From Tipula vernalis (lineage: Eukaryota > Arthropoda > Insecta > Diptera > Tipulidae), in the NCBI GenBank assembly GCA_958295665.1, contig OY282559.1:261894245-261958244 (forward strand): a stretch of DNA of 64,000 nucleotides, in the 5' to 3' direction. This document shows positions 47,224 to 59,099 of the stretch, in pieces; position 1 is the first letter of the stretch; each line of letters opens with the position of its first letter. The position numbers were made by a program, and so were the translations under genes. The notes under the pieces are model-generated. The model did not search any database, was not told the origin of the DNA, and was given only the letters and a program-made list of their open reading frames with translations.

Positions 47224-48966
47224 TTAATTTTCCTGCACGGCTTCTGGGAGAGTATAATTAAATACTTTCAACACTATCTCGTCAGAATTGGTTTCAATTT
47301 CTACTAGGTTTTCTTTACTAAATGGAGTAGGGTATGAGGAGATGAAATTTGTATCCTCATCCGCAATATCAGGTCTGGCTACGTGATCAGATCCACTGAA
47401 TATTGATTCATAATAGTCAGCCATTTTGTTCGCCACAACAGAAGGATCAATGATGGGACCATCTTGATCCTCAAGTACAAGGGTTCTATTTCCTGAGGGC
47501 AAGATACTTCATATGTTCTTGAATAAATTGGACTTATCAAGCTTAAGAAAGGATACTTTTTTTTTTTTTTTTTTAATTTTTTTGAATGTTAATTAATTCA
47601 TGTAATTTCTAATATGCTGCCGATGATTAGACCATTTTAAATGTGTTTTTATTAACACGTAGAAGTATATTAGTATTTACATGAATTAAAAAAGTAAAAT
47701 TAGCGTACACAGAAATAGAGCTGTGTGAATGTCGTGAAAAAGAAAAAATTGTAAGAGAATTTATCTGTATTAGTATGATTCGCTAGTACATAACGCACAG
47801 TACATTCTGCATATAGAGAATGTAAATTGTGGTATAATCAGTCCAGTCGCTGCGGCCTTATGAGAAGATTGATTTTTTCATAATCATAAGCTTATCAGTT
47901 CGAAACTATATTGAATTCTCTTACAATCTTCGGAACATATTAAAATCATATAAATTAATGATAGTTTTTGTTAATATTGTCCCGCCAAGACTGCCGAATC
48001 ACATCGTGAATATTCCTCGTGAGACGGTTAACCAGAGTTGAGGTAAAAATGAAAGGTGCCTTCCTATGCCAATTTCTAACGTAATTCCTCATTTTAATTA
48101 GACGTTACAATGTTGTCTGGCAGAGCATATTCATTTATGTCACAAGTAGGAATGAATTTATTAAATGCTTTAGTAATGATACTAGAAAAGCTTGACAACC
48201 TCTGGTCGATGTCTTCAGTTGACAAAATCTCAGACTCGTTAGACGGAGCCATTTTGTAATGCACAAAGTTCCTAAAGCCATCCCAATCCGCATTTTTTAT
48301 GTCTGGAACATTGATCCTATCCGATTGATCTAAAATATTTAGATTATCGGGAATATCAAACACAATCGGCAAATGATCTGAACAGAATTCATGCAATACC
48401 TCCATATGAATATTTTTGGATATAGCAATATCCAATACTGCATCACCTCGAGTGTATTCAGGGTGAAATAGAATACGGATGTCGTTTGCCTCGCAATACT
48501 CAAAGAGTTTCTAACCATTTTTGTTTGAACTGTAACAATTCCAAAAAGAATGTCTGGCGTTAAAGTCCCCACAGAGCACCACTTTGTCTGCAACTCTGAG
48601 AAGTTTAGAAATGTCGGCCGACACAATCTTTCGAAACTATACGGCCGCCATCAGAAATGAATTTACACCCGCTCCAATGTGTACCGTGGTCGCAGTAAAA
48701 TTTTCGCTAATAAAAGCTTTAGGTTTTGAGTGTAATATGTCCTTCCAGACCAAAACTGCCGTTCCCACGGATCCCCTTGGCTTTGAGTCCGTTCTGTATA
48801 CCGAAAAATTTGCTATTTTTAGACTGTGCCAGGACGACAATCTAGTTTCGTTAAGACAAACAAAATGGGGATTATGATTTTTTAAGAGAAACCTCAGCTC
48901 CTGACGACGCGTGACACTAACTAAAACTATTGCAATTTAGGGCTAAAACTTTAATTTTAAAAATTG
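47224..48966 (-). pseudogene. Jockey-like LINE ORF2, endonuclease part and linker, RT missing
   Basis: Minus strand. The AP-endonuclease begins near 48,966 (KIKVLALNCNSF), then after a frameshift RRQELRFLLKNHNPHFVCLNETR, RGSVGTAVLVWKD, VVLCGDFNARHSFWNC with the catalytic Asn/Asp of the domain, GDAVLDIAISKN and SDHLPIVFD (catalytic His) down to 48,094. The linker toward the reverse transcriptase is seen at 47,502-47,224 (PSVVANKMADYYESIFSG). Between them lies a T-rich insert (about 47,560-47,990) that may be another minus-strand retroposed tail. The RT itself is absent, probably lost where copia 2 abuts. Frameshifts make it a pseudogene. Confidence 0.85.
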
Positions 48967-51900
48967 GCAGACGAAGTTCAAATACATAGCCTTACGATCG
49001 GCTATGTTCTGAACTAAATTTAACTTAGTGAGAAAGCCAGATACCTGACCAGTGAGTGAAAAAAGGCTAACTCCAAAAAGCTGCTGAGAAAGACCTAAAA
49101 CTCACCGCGTCCACCTGGGACGTAATCCGAGCCTTCGTTCGCCTGAGAGAATCCAGGTGGAGAATTAGAGACAGGCTGATTATTTTTTTTTAAATGATCA
49201 GAGAATGAGACCCCTGATATAATGAAATTTGAATTAAAGGAATTGACTTTGGCCCGTTTATCTACTATAAAATGTGCTTTTGAGTTCTTGTTCGTGTTTA
49301 GCTTACCAGGTACTGCATCCTCTCCTGACTTCCGGTAAAACTTGAGACGTGTACTCCAGCGCAGTTTGCACATTTGACTGGAACTAATTCCTCTGAAGGT
49401 GTGCTATTGTTTGTATCAGCTATTTTGTTGATAGGGCAGTCGCCGTGAACATGAGTGCCGGCACACGACGCATCGGAACCCTATGTTACAGACTGATGCA
49501 ACATGACCGAACGCCTGACACTTGCGACATTGTGTCACCGACTGCTTTCATTTGGTTTCCCAAATAATTTTGTAACCGCAGCATCCTTCGAATACTTAGA
49601 TGTTCGAATTTTTTGTATTGTGCTCAAAAGATACCGTGAAGCATGGGAGTTTGACTTGCTTCTCAAAGCCGTTGTTGTCCCTCATTTTCTTTAATGTGGG
49701 GTAGAGATTAATTACTTTAAGACCTTTGTTCAAGAGGTCATTTTTTATATCTTCAGTGGCCGTCTCTTGGTGAATACCCTTAAGTATCATTACTTTAGGC
49801 TGATTGTTTTTATAATTGAAAGTATAAAAGCGTTGATCAGCTAGCTTCAGCTTCTCCACAGTATTTTTATGTGGTCCTCAGATGATTTTGTGTAAACCAC
49901 AGTGCTATCTGGGTAAATTCTAAGTAGAGTTTCTTTGTGTTCGCCGGTAATTTCATGAGCGTGAAGTTTATGCTAAAAAAATAACAAAAAATTACACTGT
50001 TAAATTAGCTATTTTCCTATTGGAATTTAAATTATATGAAAATTTAAATTTTTTGTAATTTTGGATTTTTCGTACCACCAAACAGTTTCATCAGAAAACA
50101 GGTTCTTTTCATCCTTTTCAGATAGTTGGACCATCTGTTTATATCGTTAACCAAAAGCATCCAATTGTGTTGAACATTACTATATTTCAGATAATTTAAA
50201 AGTTGACAGAATTTTGATGGTTTAATTAATTATTTAGCGCCGATACTGGAAATGTTCCGAAGGCCCTACACATTTCTTAGAATAGCTAAGCCATATAGCG
50301 CTCAATGTCACAAAGCCGATCCAATTACGATGAACTATAATATATTTCACAGTTTTTGGAATTTTTAATAATTTTCCATTATTTTAAAAGTTTTATATCG
50401 CCGACCGCAGAGATGTCCACAAGGTCTTGCCTATATTTTCGGACAACTTGGTCATGTGCCAGTCTATGTGTCAATCTTAGGCAATTGTGATGAACTACTT
50501 CACAGAATTTAGAATTTTTAATAATTTTATTGGTTTTATAAATAATTGTATCTCTGATCACAGAAATGTCCATAAAGGCTGGCCTATATTTTCGGATAAC
50601 TTGTCCATGTGCCAGTCTACGTGGTGAATCTCATGTAAATGTGATGAACTATACTATACTTCACAGAATTTAGAATTTTTAATAATTTTATTGCTTTTAT
50701 AAATTGTTGTATCTCTGATCACAGAGATGTCCACAAGGTCTTGCCTATATTTTTGGATAACTTGACCATATGCCAGTCTACGTGGTCAATCTTATTCAAT
50801 TGTGATGAACTATACAATACTTCACAGAATTTAGAACTTATAATAATTTTGTTGGGTAAAAGTATTTGGCCTGGTGACATTTTCTTTTCTCTGCATCAAG
50901 GAAATTAAAATTGTGGACATTTCTGTGATCGGAGATACAACAATTTTTAAAACCAATAAAATTATTAAAACTTCGAAATTCGGTGAAGTATAGTATAGTT
51001 CATCACAATTGAATAAGATTGACCACGTAGACTGGCATATGGTCAAGTTATCCAAAAATATAGGCAAGACCTTGTGGACATCTCTGAGATCAGAGATATA
51101 ATTTTTAAACCAAATAAAATTATTAAAAATTCTAAATTCTGTGAAGTATAGTTCATCACAATTGAATAAGATTCACCACGTAGACTGGCATATGGCCAAG
51201 TTATCCAAAAATGTAGGCCAGACCTTGTGGACATCTCTGTGATCGGAGATACAATTTTTAAACCAAATAAAATTTTTAAAAATTCTAAATTCTGTGAAGT
51301 ATATTATAGTTCATCACAATTGCATAAGGTTGACCAAGTAGACTGGCATATGGCCAAGTTATACGAAAATATTGGCAAGATCTTGTGGACATCTCTGCAG
51401 TGGGCGATATAAAACTTTTAAAATAATGGAAAATTATTAAAAACTCCAAAAACTGTGAAATATATTATAGTTCATCATAATTGGATCGGCTCTGTGACAT
51501 TGACCGCTATATGGCTTAGCTATTCTAAGAAATGTGTAGGGCCTTCGGGACATTTCCAGGATCAGCGCTAAATAATTATTTAAACCATAAAAATTCAGTC
51601 AACTTTTAAATTATCTGAAATATAGTAATGTTCAACACAATTGGATGCTTTTGGTTAACGATATAAACAGATGGTCCAGCTATCTGAAAAGGATGTAATG
51701 AACCTGTTTTCTGATGAAAAGAATTCTGTTTGGTGGTACTAAAAATCCAAAATTTTCAAAAAATTTTAATTTTCATATAATTTAAATTCCAACTGGAAAA
51801 TAGCTAATTTAACAGTGTAATTTTTTGTTATTTCTGTTTTAGCGTAAACTTCACACTCATGTAATTTCTTTTAGCTGTGGTTTGCTTTGCCTAGAGGCTC

Positions 51901-52442
51901 TTTGCACTGTCTGTCATCGTATTCAGTTGTTCAAATTTGCCACCCAACTCGGTATTTGGTAAGTTGTATGTGAAGTCCACGTCCTCATCCATGCCTGATT
52001 TAGAACCAGATAAGTAGTCGTCGCGATTAATTAAATTTTTGATGGTCTGACGAACGTCGTCAGACGCCAATTATCGTAGTTGCTGCGCTGACGCTTTATG
52101 CCGGCTGATTTTTTAGAATTGATCGATCCGTCTCTACTCCGTTTCATATTGCCACCGTCTAAATTAGAGGCGGCCAAGTGTTTTTTGTGGAGAGCCGCTA
52201 CTGTTAAGCTTTAACTTGCTCATGATGTTGTTAGTAATTGTCTGAATAGACTTGTTTAATAGTTTGCTAACATGTTTGTTAATGTAACTGAGCATTCTAT
52301 CATCAATTGGTGGCGAGCCACCAATTTTTTTTTTTAGGCATTCTTGCCTTATGTATACACGAAATATTTTTTTTTTATTTATGCCACTGACAATTTTTTT
52401 TTTAAACTTTGGTAAACTACTTTTAACACTAATATTATTCAC
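48967..52442 (-). pseudogene. Jockey-like LINE ORF1 (gag-like), split by a foldback element
   Basis: Minus strand. The likely start is Met 52442 (MNNISVKSSLPKF), followed by a basic N-terminal region. The frame reaches KEIT at the foldback insertion (51,868) and resumes on the other side with EITGEHKETLLRIYPD, then a PRE_C2HC-like domain (FYTFNYKNNQPKVMILKGI, 49,859-49,596) and CCHC zinc knuckles near 49,530-49,370 (QCRKCQAFGHVASVC), as in Jockey ORF1 proteins that bind the element RNA. The C-terminal tail ends at 49,095. Frameshifts lie between the blocks. Confidence 0.82.
49955..51860. mobile_element. Foldback element 2: about 900-bp inverted arms containing about 155-bp tandem repeats
   Basis: A 1,906-bp palindromic element inside LINE ORF1, flanked by the perfect 8-bp duplication GTAATTTC (49,947-49,954 and 51,861-51,868). 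Its ends start ATGAGCGTGAAGTTTATGCT on the left and ATGAGTGTGAAGTTTACGCT on the right read inward. The arms pair almost to the centre, leaving about 90 bp unpaired near 50,856-50,944. Each arm holds about three units of a 153-161 bp repeat (ATGTCCACAAGGTC at 50,413, 50,566 variant and 50,727; inverted at 51,076, 51,229 and 51,387). No coding region. Removing it and one duplication restores the LINE frame at KEIT-GEHKE. Confidence 0.92.
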
Positions 52443-52639
52443 CTTAGTAATTAGGATTGCGATTATATAATTATTCCTTTATATTTAAATTATTCTTGAT
52501 TATTATTATTTTTTTATTTATTAATTATTATTATTCATTTAAAGTGTTTACTAGTTAACTGCTTCCTCTGAGAGAGGATGTCTATATGTGTATCATTTCA
52601 TTTTTATTTGTATAATTTTGTATCCCGTCATCTACAACA
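52443..52639. other. Probable LINE 5' leader, no gene
   Basis: AT-rich sequence upstream of LINE ORF1 on the minus strand, containing ACTGCTTCCTCTGAGAGAGG. The exact 5' end of the LINE is unknown. Confidence 0.4.
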
Positions 52640-52730
52640 ATAAGTGGTCCTTTCTTTATTTGTTTATTTGATTTTATAGTTTTGCAAAGCTAACAAGACC
52701 AAAAACAAAAATTATTTATGAACGTCTATG

Positions 52731-53178
52731 CAAAAACTATAGTAGATTTCATAGAGACGTCTCATCTCGAATAAATAAACATTCAAATTAGTTGGGTGTA
52801 GAAAATACCTATTTGGGTGTAGAAATTATATTTCGAACAATACAGTGAGCCCCTACGCAATATACTTGAAACCACATAAACATAATTCTCTCTTTGACTA
52901 AATTTACTCTTCAACTAATACGAGATTGTTTTGAGCGAGGTCAAAAATATGTATTCAGAAAAATTTTCGTGTGTTTAACTAGTATTACTCAATTCAAAGT
53001 CAAACGCAAATCAAGAAGAAGTAAAAGGTAAGAAGAAATTAACAGCAGAGAGTCTGAATTAAAGGGATTAAGAAGATAAGGTTATTACAGTTTTACTGTA
53101 GTTTCCATTTATTGTTGTTGTTTTTTTATTTTTTGAAAATAAATGTTCATTAGACGTCTCGGTATTACATCGTTTTTG
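52731..53178. mobile_element. 448-bp insertion with 7-bp duplication
   Basis: GTCTATG flanks the insert on both sides (52,724-52,730 and 53,179-53,185), while the paralogous left copy has a single GTCTAT and no insert. The ends are CAAAAAC and GTTTTTG, inverted, with partial inverted similarity reaching GAGACGTCT on both sides. No coding region was recognised; a non-autonomous DNA transposon. Confidence 0.72.
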
Positions 53179-53231
53179 GTCTATGTCTTTTAGACACATT
53201 ACAAAGTGTAAAGATTTCTCTTTCCTTTTAA

Positions 53232-53488
53232 CCCTCAATCCATGAGGTCGTTTTCGTCCTAACCAAAACTGCTTTTTGTAATTTCCAGGGCACATTCGTT
53301 GCTCGATATGCAATTAAAAAAAATTTACCGGACAAAAAAACTATTGCTTCTTGAATAAGGATGCCTAGAGATAATCCATGAATTATTTAAGATTTTTTTA
53401 TTGATAATTGTTGATTTAAATGCGCAAAGACGAAAACGACCCTGGTTCATGGAATTAAGGTGCCTAAAATACCTTCATGGATTGAGGG
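53232..53488. mobile_element. piggyBac-type MITE
   Basis: Ends CCCTCAATCCATGA and TCATGGATTGAGGG are a 14-bp inverted pair. Outside are TTAA on the left (53,228-53,231) and CTAA on the right. The paralogous locus near 39,450 shows an uninterrupted TTAA, so the element used a TTAA target, the hallmark of piggyBac enzymes. Internal near-copies of the ends (AAACGACC and CATGGA) lie near 53,435. No coding region. Confidence 0.85.
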
Positions 53489-53721
53489 CTAAAATTGTAC
53501 TGATTTTTATTGATCAAAACAAAGAGGTGGGTACAAACATGTTTGTATTTTTTTTTTTGTTTCATTGATTTCATACAAAAAAATTTTTCTATCTTTTCTA
53601 AATCCTAATTTCAATATTTTTTCACAAACTTAGGACTAAAGCGCAATAGAAGATATTGTTCTGTTTATATATATTCTGTGCTAAAACTACAAATATTTAT
53701 TTTTGAATCAAGTTGGGTATT

Positions 53722-53990
53722 TTATTTTGAAGGTTTCTCGATGGCATTTATGTAAGAAAAATTAACAAACATATCACTCAAATGTTCACCACGGCTGGAT
53801 TTATAGACATCGATCCGATGGTCAAAATTTTTGACGACGTTTTCCAAAAGGGACGTTTCAATGGCATTTATCTCGGTGATGATGTTGTTTTTTAGGTCTT
53901 GGATGGTGACTAGACGATCAACGTACACTTTGCGTTAAATCAAATGATCTTGAGGCTAATTCACATTTCCGCAACGCGAAATTAAGCGAT
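53722..53990 (-). pseudogene. Mariner transposase C-terminal fragment
   Basis: The minus strand reads VYVDRLVTIQDLKNNIITEI and later DHRIDVYKSSRGEHLSDMF, matching the C-terminal tail of mariner-type transposases (K-x-x-V-Y, then LE-x-V, then R-x-x-x-C-x-x-x-x-G-x-H). Upstream bases to about 53,990 retain ISRCGNVN-like text with stops. The rest of the element is missing. Confidence 0.65.
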
Positions 53991-54407
53991 TTTTGAAGAA
54001 CCTTTGCAATTCGTCGATATTCTCACGCGTAGTATGCGATCTTCATTCGAATACAACTCCATAGCGATAAATGACAAACATTTAACTAACAAAATGATAT
54101 GAAATGACAGAAAACAAACATGGCGTCTTGGCCAATTTTTTTTTTATTTTCCTTCTTCTTATTTGGACAACCCATTATTATATGATACTGTCAGAGCTGA
54201 TTTATGACCCGATTTTGGGTGCTTTAGCATCAACAGTTAATAAAAATCTGTTGTATAATATGGTTTATAAATATGAAAATCGATAATTTATTACAAACAG
54301 TTCTTACAATATCGACTATGAATTTAGGTATGTAAATGACCAGCGAATCTTTAAGAATTTTTCGTTCAGTTCAGCTGTCACTTAGCGAAAATTAACGCGC
54401 AAACTGA

Positions 54408-54576
54408 GTGCGAGTTTACGACCATTTTCTGAAGAAAAATTTTCAGCAGATTCAATATGTTTTAAATGGAAAACAAAAGAATTATGTACGGAAGGGGAAA
54501 TTTGTTTACAAAATAGACTACGTCGATTGGTTGCCTGCTGAAAATTTTTCTTCAGAAAATGGTCGTAAACTCGCAC
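54408..54576. mobile_element. 169-bp MITE with perfect 42-bp terminal repeats
   Basis: GTGCGAGTTTACGACCATTT starts a 42-bp arm (54,408-54,449) that is exactly inverted at 54,535-54,576. TGA stands directly outside on both sides (54,405-54,407 and 54,577-54,579), a possible 3-bp duplication. The two mirror-image open frames crossing it are not genes. Confidence 0.85.
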
Positions 54577-54889
54577 TGAAGGATATGTCGTTATACATCA
54601 AAATTTTCAGAGCACACTTTTCTTAAAAATAATAAATTTTTGTTCACATTACAATTTTAATACTGTATTTGTCAGTCGCTAAGTATGTCAAATTTTTTGT
54701 AAGAAAATAATTTCGTCAAATTCTGTAAAGGTTCTTACTAATTCGCTAGTTACGCATACACCTGTTTTAATAGTTAATAATATGTATTAATATTGTATGT
54801 AAAGGGTAAGTAGTGTAGAAATAATAATTTATGGAAATTGTTTTCAATTATACCTTTCCTTAAAACTATATTTTTTATTTAGAGTAATT

Positions 54890-56760
54890 ACGCCAACGTC
54901 TCCATCCCAGCAACCCAGAATTCGACAGCTTGGCCAGTTTGTGAGAAAAACCACAATGTATTCCAATGCGATAACATTCAGCCACTCACTATCGAAAATA
55001 GGTCTACACTCGTTAAAAAAAGGAGTTATGTTTTAACTGTCTGCATCGTGGACACCGTAGTTCCGAGTAAAGATCTAGCTCTTGTCGAAACTGTAATAGA
55101 AGGCGCCACACCTTACTCCACATCACCAATACCACAAAAACCCGAACTTTAATTTACCAGGCAAGGAATCACTCCGGCGCGTTCAAACCGTTTTAACTCC
55201 AGTAGCCTCAACATTACACGATGTTCCACTTGCAACTGCAACAGCCATAGCCAGAAGTCTTATACGGGAAGGTGCGTCATCCAGCAACCAGTCAACTTTC
55301 AAGTCTGACGGCGATCATCAAAAATCATACCAATGTCGATAATCTACTTAAATCATTTTGGGAAATCGAGAATGTTCCAGCACCACGGACTCTAACTTTG
55401 ACGAAATTCAATGTAAACAACATTTCCAAACAACACATTTCCGCACTACCGAAGGGTATAATAAACTGTTTACCTACTACTCAGCACCACTTGGATCATT
55501 CCGCGCCGTCATTCGTCTGAAAAACCAAGAACATCGTTGTATGAGAAATCCGTAATAAGGCCTTGAGTACAATAAATTCATGAAAGATTATCGCAATTTA
55601 AACCACATGGAAGAAATTCCGCCAGATGATATGCCTGCCGATCAAATCTGTTACTTGCCTCATCACGGTGTGTTACAAACTTACTGCTCTACACCGAAGT
55701 AGCGAGTCGTGCAACAAGATATCTTCAGTATTCTCTCTTGCTTCCGTAAATATGTATGTGTTTGTTTTCATTGCAGGTATCAAGCAAATGTATCGTCAGA
55801 TCCTGGTGGCAGCTGAACATCGGAACTTTCAGCAAATCGTATGGAGAAACTCACCCGATGAACCAATCAGGGACTACAGACTGCGCATTGTGACATATGG
55901 CACTAGTTGTGCTCCGAGAATCTTCGATCCACTTGGTTGGCTAGCTCCCAGCGTTATAATTGCCAAAATTCTCTGAGTCAGGAGCTGTGATTGCTTCGAC
56001 TTTCATGTGATGACGCTGTTCAGAATATGAAACAATTAGAGAAAATCAAAATCGAGCGTTGGCTCCAATGCCCATCAGTTACCAAAAATCATCAGATTCA
56101 ACGATTCGGCGATGCATCTACGAAGGCATATATAGCCGTCGTATATGATTGTGTTCCTTTGGCAGATGGGACAACCAAAGTATCGATTCTGGCATCCCAC
56201 GACCAAGGTAGCATCTTTAAAGATCGTCAGCCTACCTCGTTTAGAACTCTGCGGAAACGTGTTACTCGCTAAACTGATGCACTTCATTGTCACATCACTT
56301 AACTTATCAAAGAAGTTAAAGAATTGGCATGAACCGATTCCCAAGTTGTGCCTATTTGGCACCGAAGTCCACCCAGTCGCTGGAAGACATTCGTAAAAAA
56401 ACATGACTCGCAAGTGTTCGAATATTTGGAACCTGCGAGTTGGCATTCAAAGGGCGACGACCCGTCGTTATTAGGCGATCATCCATTGTTGTGGAGGGGC
56501 CCTCCCTGGCTTCAAGAAACCCCCAATAAATGGCCAAGCTAGTAAATCAACAATTACATCCCCAGCCTCGAAGAACGCAAAGTAAAATCAATGACAGTCA
56601 CCCAATCCAAAGCACCGTCCTGTGACAACGAAATGCATTAGCTGCTCACCCGATATTCAACACTGGGCAAACTACTCCGCATTAATATACTGTGCAGACG
56701 TCTTTTTCAAAACACAAGACTTCGTCAGTATTATTTAAAAGGACGTTTGCAGATTATGTT
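54890..56760 (+). pseudogene. BEL/Pao retrotransposon pol, truncated and broken
   Basis: Plus strand, in pieces. LVETVIEGATPYSTSPIP (about 55,080) is followed after frameshifts by LLKSFWEIENVPAP near 55,345, the linker found before BEL reverse transcriptase; YLPHHGVLQ near 55,650; IKQMYRQILVAAEHRNFQQI near 55,780 with SPDEPIRDYRLRIVTYGTSC-like text; then a deletion removing the RT active site, joining directly to FDPLGWLAPSVIIAKIL at 55,925-55,975; RFGDASTKAYIAVVY and LPRLELCGNVLLAKLM of the RNase H region; WHSKGDDPSLLGDHPLLWRG; and LGKLLRINILCRRLF, the start of the integrase region near 56,660. No LTRs were identified. Not functional. Confidence 0.88.
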
Positions 56761-57074
56761 TATTTAGAATTTGGATCTTAAATTATCTTAAGCACCTGTT
56801 CAAGGCCACTACATGTCATTGTACGATTATTGCTTCTTAGCTTATGTCTTGTTGAAATAAAAACCTTCCAGTACCATTTTCTTTAGATGTAAAATAAGAT
56901 ACTTCCATCTCTGCTAATTGGTTCTTAAGATATTTGGAGTTGGTTGACTCCTTCATCAGTTGAATTAATAATACCGTCTAGTGAATATTTACTAAAAATT
57001 CCTCCCGAAAAGCAAATGAAAAGGTACAGCTAGACATTCAAACAACAAAACTTTTACTAAATCTTAATATCACT
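56761..57074. other. Short intergenic stretch
   Basis: No structure recognised. It includes the expected 3' end of the transporter transcript on the minus strand. Confidence 0.5.
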
Positions 57075-59099
57075 TTATTTTTCTTTAATGCCCATATAAA
57101 TAAGTTCAATCGACCACATAAGTAACGTTAGACATGTTAAAAAATTCATAAATATAATGCAAGGCAAAAATGATCCGGTGGCATCTCTAATGTATCCCAA
57201 TATGGGCCCCAATGAAAATAAGAATATACAATTACAAACCATTTGTATACCAGATGCAGATGCCAATCGTTCGATTGGTATATAAGATGGTACAACTAAA
57301 CCCATGTATACGGAACGTACACCTTTCCCAAAGCCTAGCCCAACCGCTACAATTAGCATTGTTGTGTAATTGTTGGCAATTAATACACCTGAAACGATAT
57401 ATTAGAATCAAAACTTACTGTAACGATGGCACATTTAATATTTACACTAACATGATCGTCCTATGATTAACATCAGCATACTATACATGTACATAATTCG
57501 TGGCGTTCGATCAAAATAGTCGCCAATGAATGGTGAAATAAAGCGAACAAGAATATCAGAAATCGCTAACACTGACATAAATGTTGCAATTTCGGCCGTA
57601 CTATAATTGAGATCGCTCAATATTAACGGTGTTAACAGTGAAAAATTTATTTCCGAGAATATAGCTATTGAAATACCGATCAATATGTTCAAATAAACTT
57701 TGTCACGAAGCAGCTTAAAATCAAAAAGCTTTACAATATCTTTGTACTTTTCACGCAAATTTTGTAATTTTGTTGGTTTTTGTTTTGGTTGATTTTGTTG
57801 AGCGGTGGAATTTTCTTCTCCTTCTGCGATTTGTGTAATTAAATGAGGTGTTCTTACTGCGGCAGAATTTTTGATATCGACCTCACTGAAATTGGAGAGA
57901 TTATAGGACCATTAATTATACATTTCTCTAATTAAAAAGCCATTTGCTCACCTTATCGACTTTAGTTTTAAATCATTGTGTCGAATTGACTGTCTCGATG
58001 CATACTTCTTTGAGCTCAAATGATGATCATCTTCATCGAATATTTTAACTGAACTTCCCAAATTTATCGTTCCAACAGAACCAGAATCAAACCATCGTTT
58101 TACTTTAGGCTTACCATTCGAAATATTGCTCGATTCATTGGTATTAATACTGTGATTTGTTGTATTAGTTTGTGTTGCCGGTTTCATCTTGGTCGTTAAA
58201 AAGTCGAATGTATCATCGTATGACAAACTTTGGGCGCGCGATTTTATATTATTCATGTAAATTAGTTCCGCCTCGTTCTTATCGGTGGTATTAGTGTTAT
58301 TCGATTTTTTATTATTGTGATTTGTAGTTGGCTGCTTCGTTAATAATTCGGCTGAACCGCGATTCGTCAAAACTGCTCCTGTATCAAATCCATAAATACT
58401 TTGGTTATCTATATTCAAATTAATTGCCGAATATTTTTTCGGATATTCTAAATAATCATCCTCCGACTCTGACTCTGAATAACCCGAATTCTCTTCGATG
58501 AGTTTTGACTCGAGTACTGGTTTACTATGCCATTTTATCGGTTGTAGCAGGCAAGCACCGACAATTATGTTCATCGAAATTGCCGACATAATCATTAATG
58601 TTTGATGGCTAGAGTACTTTGAAAGTAGTAGCGCAACAAATTGCGGTAGTAAGATAGGACCTAGTCCCGCTATTGTCATCACAAGGCCAGCTGCTTTGTT
58701 ACGCAATTTAAAGAAATATGTATTCAATGCTAATGAAAATGATGATGTTGAAAGGCCAGTTCCAAGCGCTATAAAATCATAAAACCATTTGTATCGTTTC
58801 AAAACATAATATAATGATGTACACTTACATGCAATTACACTATATGTAATAATAAAATGTGTAAACGAGTGTCCGAATGATGTTAGAAACAAGCCAAGTG
58901 AATAAAATATTCCACCAACAATGGCAACTTTTCGATAGCCGTAAATATTTAACAGTGGGCCATTTAAAATTCCGATTGACATTCCGATGGCGGAATTTAA
59001 ATTAATAATCGTGGAAAATTGGGTAGCCTGTATATTCATCTCACTTAATGTGTCCTTAAAAATTAGCCCAAATGTCTGCATTACAGGGATAATGATGAT
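57075..59099 (-). CDS. Monocarboxylate transporter (SLC16/MCT-like), four exons, 5' exon missing
   Basis: The only clear cellular gene. Exons 59099-58829, 58768-57952, 57885-57452 and 57388-57075 with introns of 60, 66 and 63 nt; all have GT-AG ends and the total, 1,836 nt, is exactly 612 codons in one frame. The first exon here starts after an acceptor TTTATTCCAG, so the N-terminal exon with helix 1 lies farther upstream and was not found. Features: GYRKVAIVGG after helix 2; YFFKLRNKAAGLVMTIAG in the helix 4-5 region; a long hydrophilic loop of about 200 residues rich in Ser, Asn and Thr between the two six-helix halves; RFISPFIGDYFDR and VPSYIPIERLASASGIQ with DATGSF in the C-terminal half. 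Family members carry lactate, pyruvate or related acids with protons across the plasma membrane; the substrate here is unknown. No lesion was seen. Confidence 0.9.

Larger units (their letters stand above)
52640..53700. repeat. Inverted paralogue of 38,534-39,585 (right copy) with two insertions
   Basis: Carries the same sequence as the 38.5-39.6 kb segment in opposite orientation, interrupted by 52,731-53,178 and 53,232-53,488. Lacks the 721-bp insertion of the left copy. Identity outside the insertions is roughly 85 percent. Confidence 0.8.

Noticed and set aside
48584..48877. 97-codon plus-strand open frame
   Set aside because: It is the antisense of the LINE endonuclease domain.
54382..54626. 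Opposed open frames starting with the same residues
   Set aside because: They are the two sides of the 42-bp inverted repeat, not genes.
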